Source: JBFJVZ01 sp041623895
GTDB lineage: Bacteria > Planctomycetota > Planctomycetia > Pirellulales > Pirellulaceae
NCBI GenBank assembly: GCA_041623895.1
Contig: JBFJVZ010000409.1
Location: forward strand, 1 to 6,716
Length of the DNA: 6,716 nucleotides
Reading direction: 5' to 3'
The position numbers and the translations under genes are program-made. This document shows, piece after piece, positions 4,732 through 6,716 of the stretch; the first letter of the stretch is position 1; the number at the start of each line of letters is the position of its first letter. A model generated the notes under the pieces. It was not told the origin of the DNA. It did not search any database and was given only the letters and a program-made list of their open reading frames with translations.

Positions 4732-6716
4732 ATGAGTGCTTTATTTTTAGAAAACGAAGTTCACCAAGAGATCGATTTCTTGGGAAGCGTCCTCAATGAA
4801 ACGATTCATGAATCTTGCGGATCGTGGGCCGTAGAAATGATCGATCAACTGCAGCATGCCGCGCACGAGCGTCGTTTCGGACGCGAGGGCGCGGCTGAAC
4901 GCATGCGTGATGCTTTGGCGAAGCTAGACGAGACAGAGCTGCGCGTCGCGATCCGCGCGTTCACCGTCTACTTGGACTTGTTGAACCTGCTGGAAGATCG
5001 ACGCCGAGTGGAGGTTTTGGGACAGCGGGCTTTGAGTGTCTATCCGGAACCACGCGGTGAATCGATTCGTGATGCGATCTCGCGATTGAAACAAGCCGGA
5101 TTGTCAGCTGCGACTGTCCAGCTGCTGATTCATCAGTTACAGATTGAGTTGGTCTTTACGGCTCATCCGACTGAAGCGAAACGCCGATCGGTCCGCAGCA
5201 AGCTGCGTGAGATTCGTAACTTGATGCAAGCTTACGATTCGAATCCGCTGCCGGAGGATCGCGAACGGATCGAGAAGTCGATTCGGGGGGAGATCGGCCG
5301 ACTTTGGCACACCGACTTCATTCGACCCTGGCGACCATCCGTGCTGCAGGAAGTGGGGCGCGGACTTTCGATCAAGCAGGTTTTGTGGGACCAGGTACCT
5401 CGGATCCTGGACGACCTGACAAGGGGACTCAAAGAAAATTACGGTGATGCCGTCAATCCCACAGAGCCGTGCCTGACTTTTGGTTCCTGGATCGGCGGCG
5501 ATCGTGACGGACATCCGGGAGTGACGGCCGAGGTGACCGCTGAAACGTTCAACTGGTTGCGTCGCGAGGCGATCGCGTTTCATCTGGCGGCTTGCGACCG
5601 ATTGATCGAATCCATGAGCATTTCCGCCAGGCAAACCGAGATCAATGAGGCTTTGGAGCGTGCCATCGCCGCTGCAATCCAGCAGAGGCCGGAGCTTCAG
5701 GAGAGACTGTCTCGGTTGCCGCCCGATGAGCTTCCACGGCGCTGGTTGCTAATCATTCGTTGGAGACTGGAACGGACACTTGCCGCCACAGATCGTATTG
5801 CCCTTGGCGAAGAATCCAGACTTCGCCCCAAGGCCGATGGCCAAGCTACGGAGGATATCGGCTACAAGTCCGCCTGCGAATTGTCCGCTGATGTATCGAT
5901 GTTGCGGCTGGCGCTGGACGGCATTCCGGGTGTTTTGAATACGCCGCAAGAATTGGAGCGTTGGCAATTCCAAATCGATGCTTTCGGACTGCACCTGGCC
6001 AGACTGGACGTCCGCCAGAATTCCAGCGTCTACCGGGATGTACTGGATAGTATTTTTCGGCAAACAAGGTTGTGCGAGAACTACGCAACGCTTGGTGAAC
6101 GACAGCGATCGCAGCTGCTTCAACGAACGTTGGGCGAAAAGATACCGGAATTTGATGACACCGGGCCAATGGTCAGCGAAACCTTGAACCTGTTTCGATT
6201 GTTACATCGAGTCGTCCAGCAATATTCCGTTGCCTCGATCGGTGCCCACGTGATTAGCATGACGAGCGCGGCGAGCGACGTGTTGGCCGTGCTTTGGCTG
6301 TGGAGATTGACGGCGGCTGATCAATCCAATGGTTGGAGCCCAGACTGTATGCCGATTGTCCCGCTGCTGGAAACGATCGAAGATCTTGAAAATGGACCGT
6401 CGATCTTAAGCGAAATGTTAGCGATCCCGGCTTATCGGGAGCATCTTGCCCGGCACGACAATCAACAGATGATCATGCTTGGTTATTCGGACAGCACCAA
6501 GGACGGAGGCTACTTGACGGCGTGTTGGTCGCTGCAGCGAGCCCAACACGAATTGGTGAAAGTTGCTGACCAGCACGCGGTCAAACTCGTCTTTTTTCAC
6601 GGCCGAGGTGGCTCGCTTGGTCGCGGCGGAGGGCCTGCCGCGCGGGGAATCCTGTCGCTGCCCGAGGGGACTTTCCAGGGACGGTTGCGGTTGACCGAGC
6701 AGGGCGAGGTGTTAGC
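4732..6716 (+). CDS. ppc: Phosphoenolpyruvate carboxylase, 3' end beyond window
   Basis: About 661 residues are visible of an enzyme usually 880-970 long. It adds bicarbonate to PEP to give oxaloacetate and phosphate, replenishing the TCA cycle in the cytoplasm. All family signatures present in this part are intact: VFTAHPTEAKRRS with catalytic His145 (E. coli His138), GSWIGGDRDGHPGV (251-264), LDVRQNS with Arg428 (E. coli Arg396), LGYSDSTKDGGY (583-594), and FFHGRGGSLGRGGGPA (621-636) holding His623, Arg625 and Arg631 (E. coli His579, Arg581, Arg587). TEQGEV appears at the right edge. Offsets from E. coli grow from +7 to +44, so the middle has insertions typical of other bacterial groups. 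The last third, with most of the aspartate-inhibition site, is not visible. The start ATG 4732 has no clear Shine-Dalgarno; the first residues MSALFLENEVHQEIDFLGSV fit the family N-terminus. It follows the HPF-like gene by 81 bp and may share its transcript, or use its own promoter near the 4668-4701 repeats. Confidence 0.95.
   Translation, partial: MSALFLENEVHQEIDFLGSVLNETIHESCGSWAVEMIDQLQHAAHERRFGREGAAERMRDALAKLDETELRVAIRAFTVYLDLLNLLEDRRRVEVLGQRALSVYPEPRGESIRDAISRLKQAGLSAATVQLLIHQLQIELVFTAHPTEAKRRSVRSKLREIRNLMQAYDSNPLPEDRERIEKSIRGEIGRLWHTDFIRPWRPSVLQEVGRGLSIKQVLWDQVPRILDDLTRGLKENYGDAVNPTEPCLTFGSWIGGDRDGHPGVTAEVTAETFNWLRREAIAFHLAACDRLIESMSISARQTEINEALERAIAAAIQQRPELQERLSRLPPDELPRRWLLIIRWRLERTLAATDRIALGEESRLRPKADGQATEDIGYKSACELSADVSMLRLALDGIPGVLNTPQELERWQFQIDAFGLHLARLDVRQNSSVYRDVLDSIFRQTRLCENYATLGERQRSQLLQRTLGEKIPEFDDTGPMVSETLNLFRLLHRVVQQYSVASIGAHVISMTSAASDVLAVLWLWRLTAADQSNGWSPDCMPIVPLLETIEDLENGPSILSEMLAIPAYREHLARHDNQQMIMLGYSDSTKDGGYLTACWSLQRAQHELVKVADQHAVKLVFFHGRGGSLGRGGGPAARGILSLPEGTFQGRLRLTEQGEVL

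Noticed and set aside
5137..6169. Minus-strand open frames at 5137-5634, 5749-6123 and 5846-6169
   Set aside because: They lie antisense to ppc, whose plus-strand frame carries every expected catalytic motif across this interval.

Overview
The window looks like a chromosomal segment of a bacterium, most likely a planctomycete of the Pirellulales type. This is an inference from the style of the proteins, the moderately GC-rich sequence, the often weak ribosome binding sites, and the pairing of a short HPF/RaiA-like protein with a PEP carboxylase. No rRNA, tRNA, insertion sequence, integrase or CRISPR array is visible.

Layout. Positions 1-343 hold no convincing gene, only GC-rich hairpins. Positions 344-1698 (minus strand) hold a two-gene unit. 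The upstream gene is a 77-residue SelW/Rdx-family protein (1465-1698) whose CxxC-type motif reads C-A-A-UGA. It is followed at the expected distance by a hairpin that fits a bacterial SECIS element, so it is probably a true selenoprotein. A conventional ORF caller would miss it. It overlaps by four bases (GTGA) the start of an exported App1/DUF2183 (HAD-type phosphatase) gene. That gene is itself cut by one in-frame UGA between catalytic motifs I and II.

Positions 1699-2013 are a non-coding spacer with several perfect dyads. Next come a CPA2-type cation:proton antiporter (2014-3201, plus) and, convergent to it, a NhaR-type LysR regulator (3259-4167, minus), the family that activates sodium/proton antiporter genes. 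Divergent from nhaR, across a 129-bp AT-rich spacer, are a short HPF/RaiA-like ribosome hibernation factor (4297-4650) and, after an 81-bp gap with a 15-bp tandem direct repeat, phosphoenolpyruvate carboxylase (from 4732, running off the right edge with about 661 residues visible).

Functionally the right-hand part combines ion/pH homeostasis (antiporter and NhaR), translation control under stress (HPF) and anaplerotic carbon fixation (PEPC). The left-hand part is a probable redox selenoprotein coupled to a putative exported phosphatase. The strongest points for follow-up are the unannotated selenoprotein with its SECIS hairpin and the second in-frame UGA in its partner gene.
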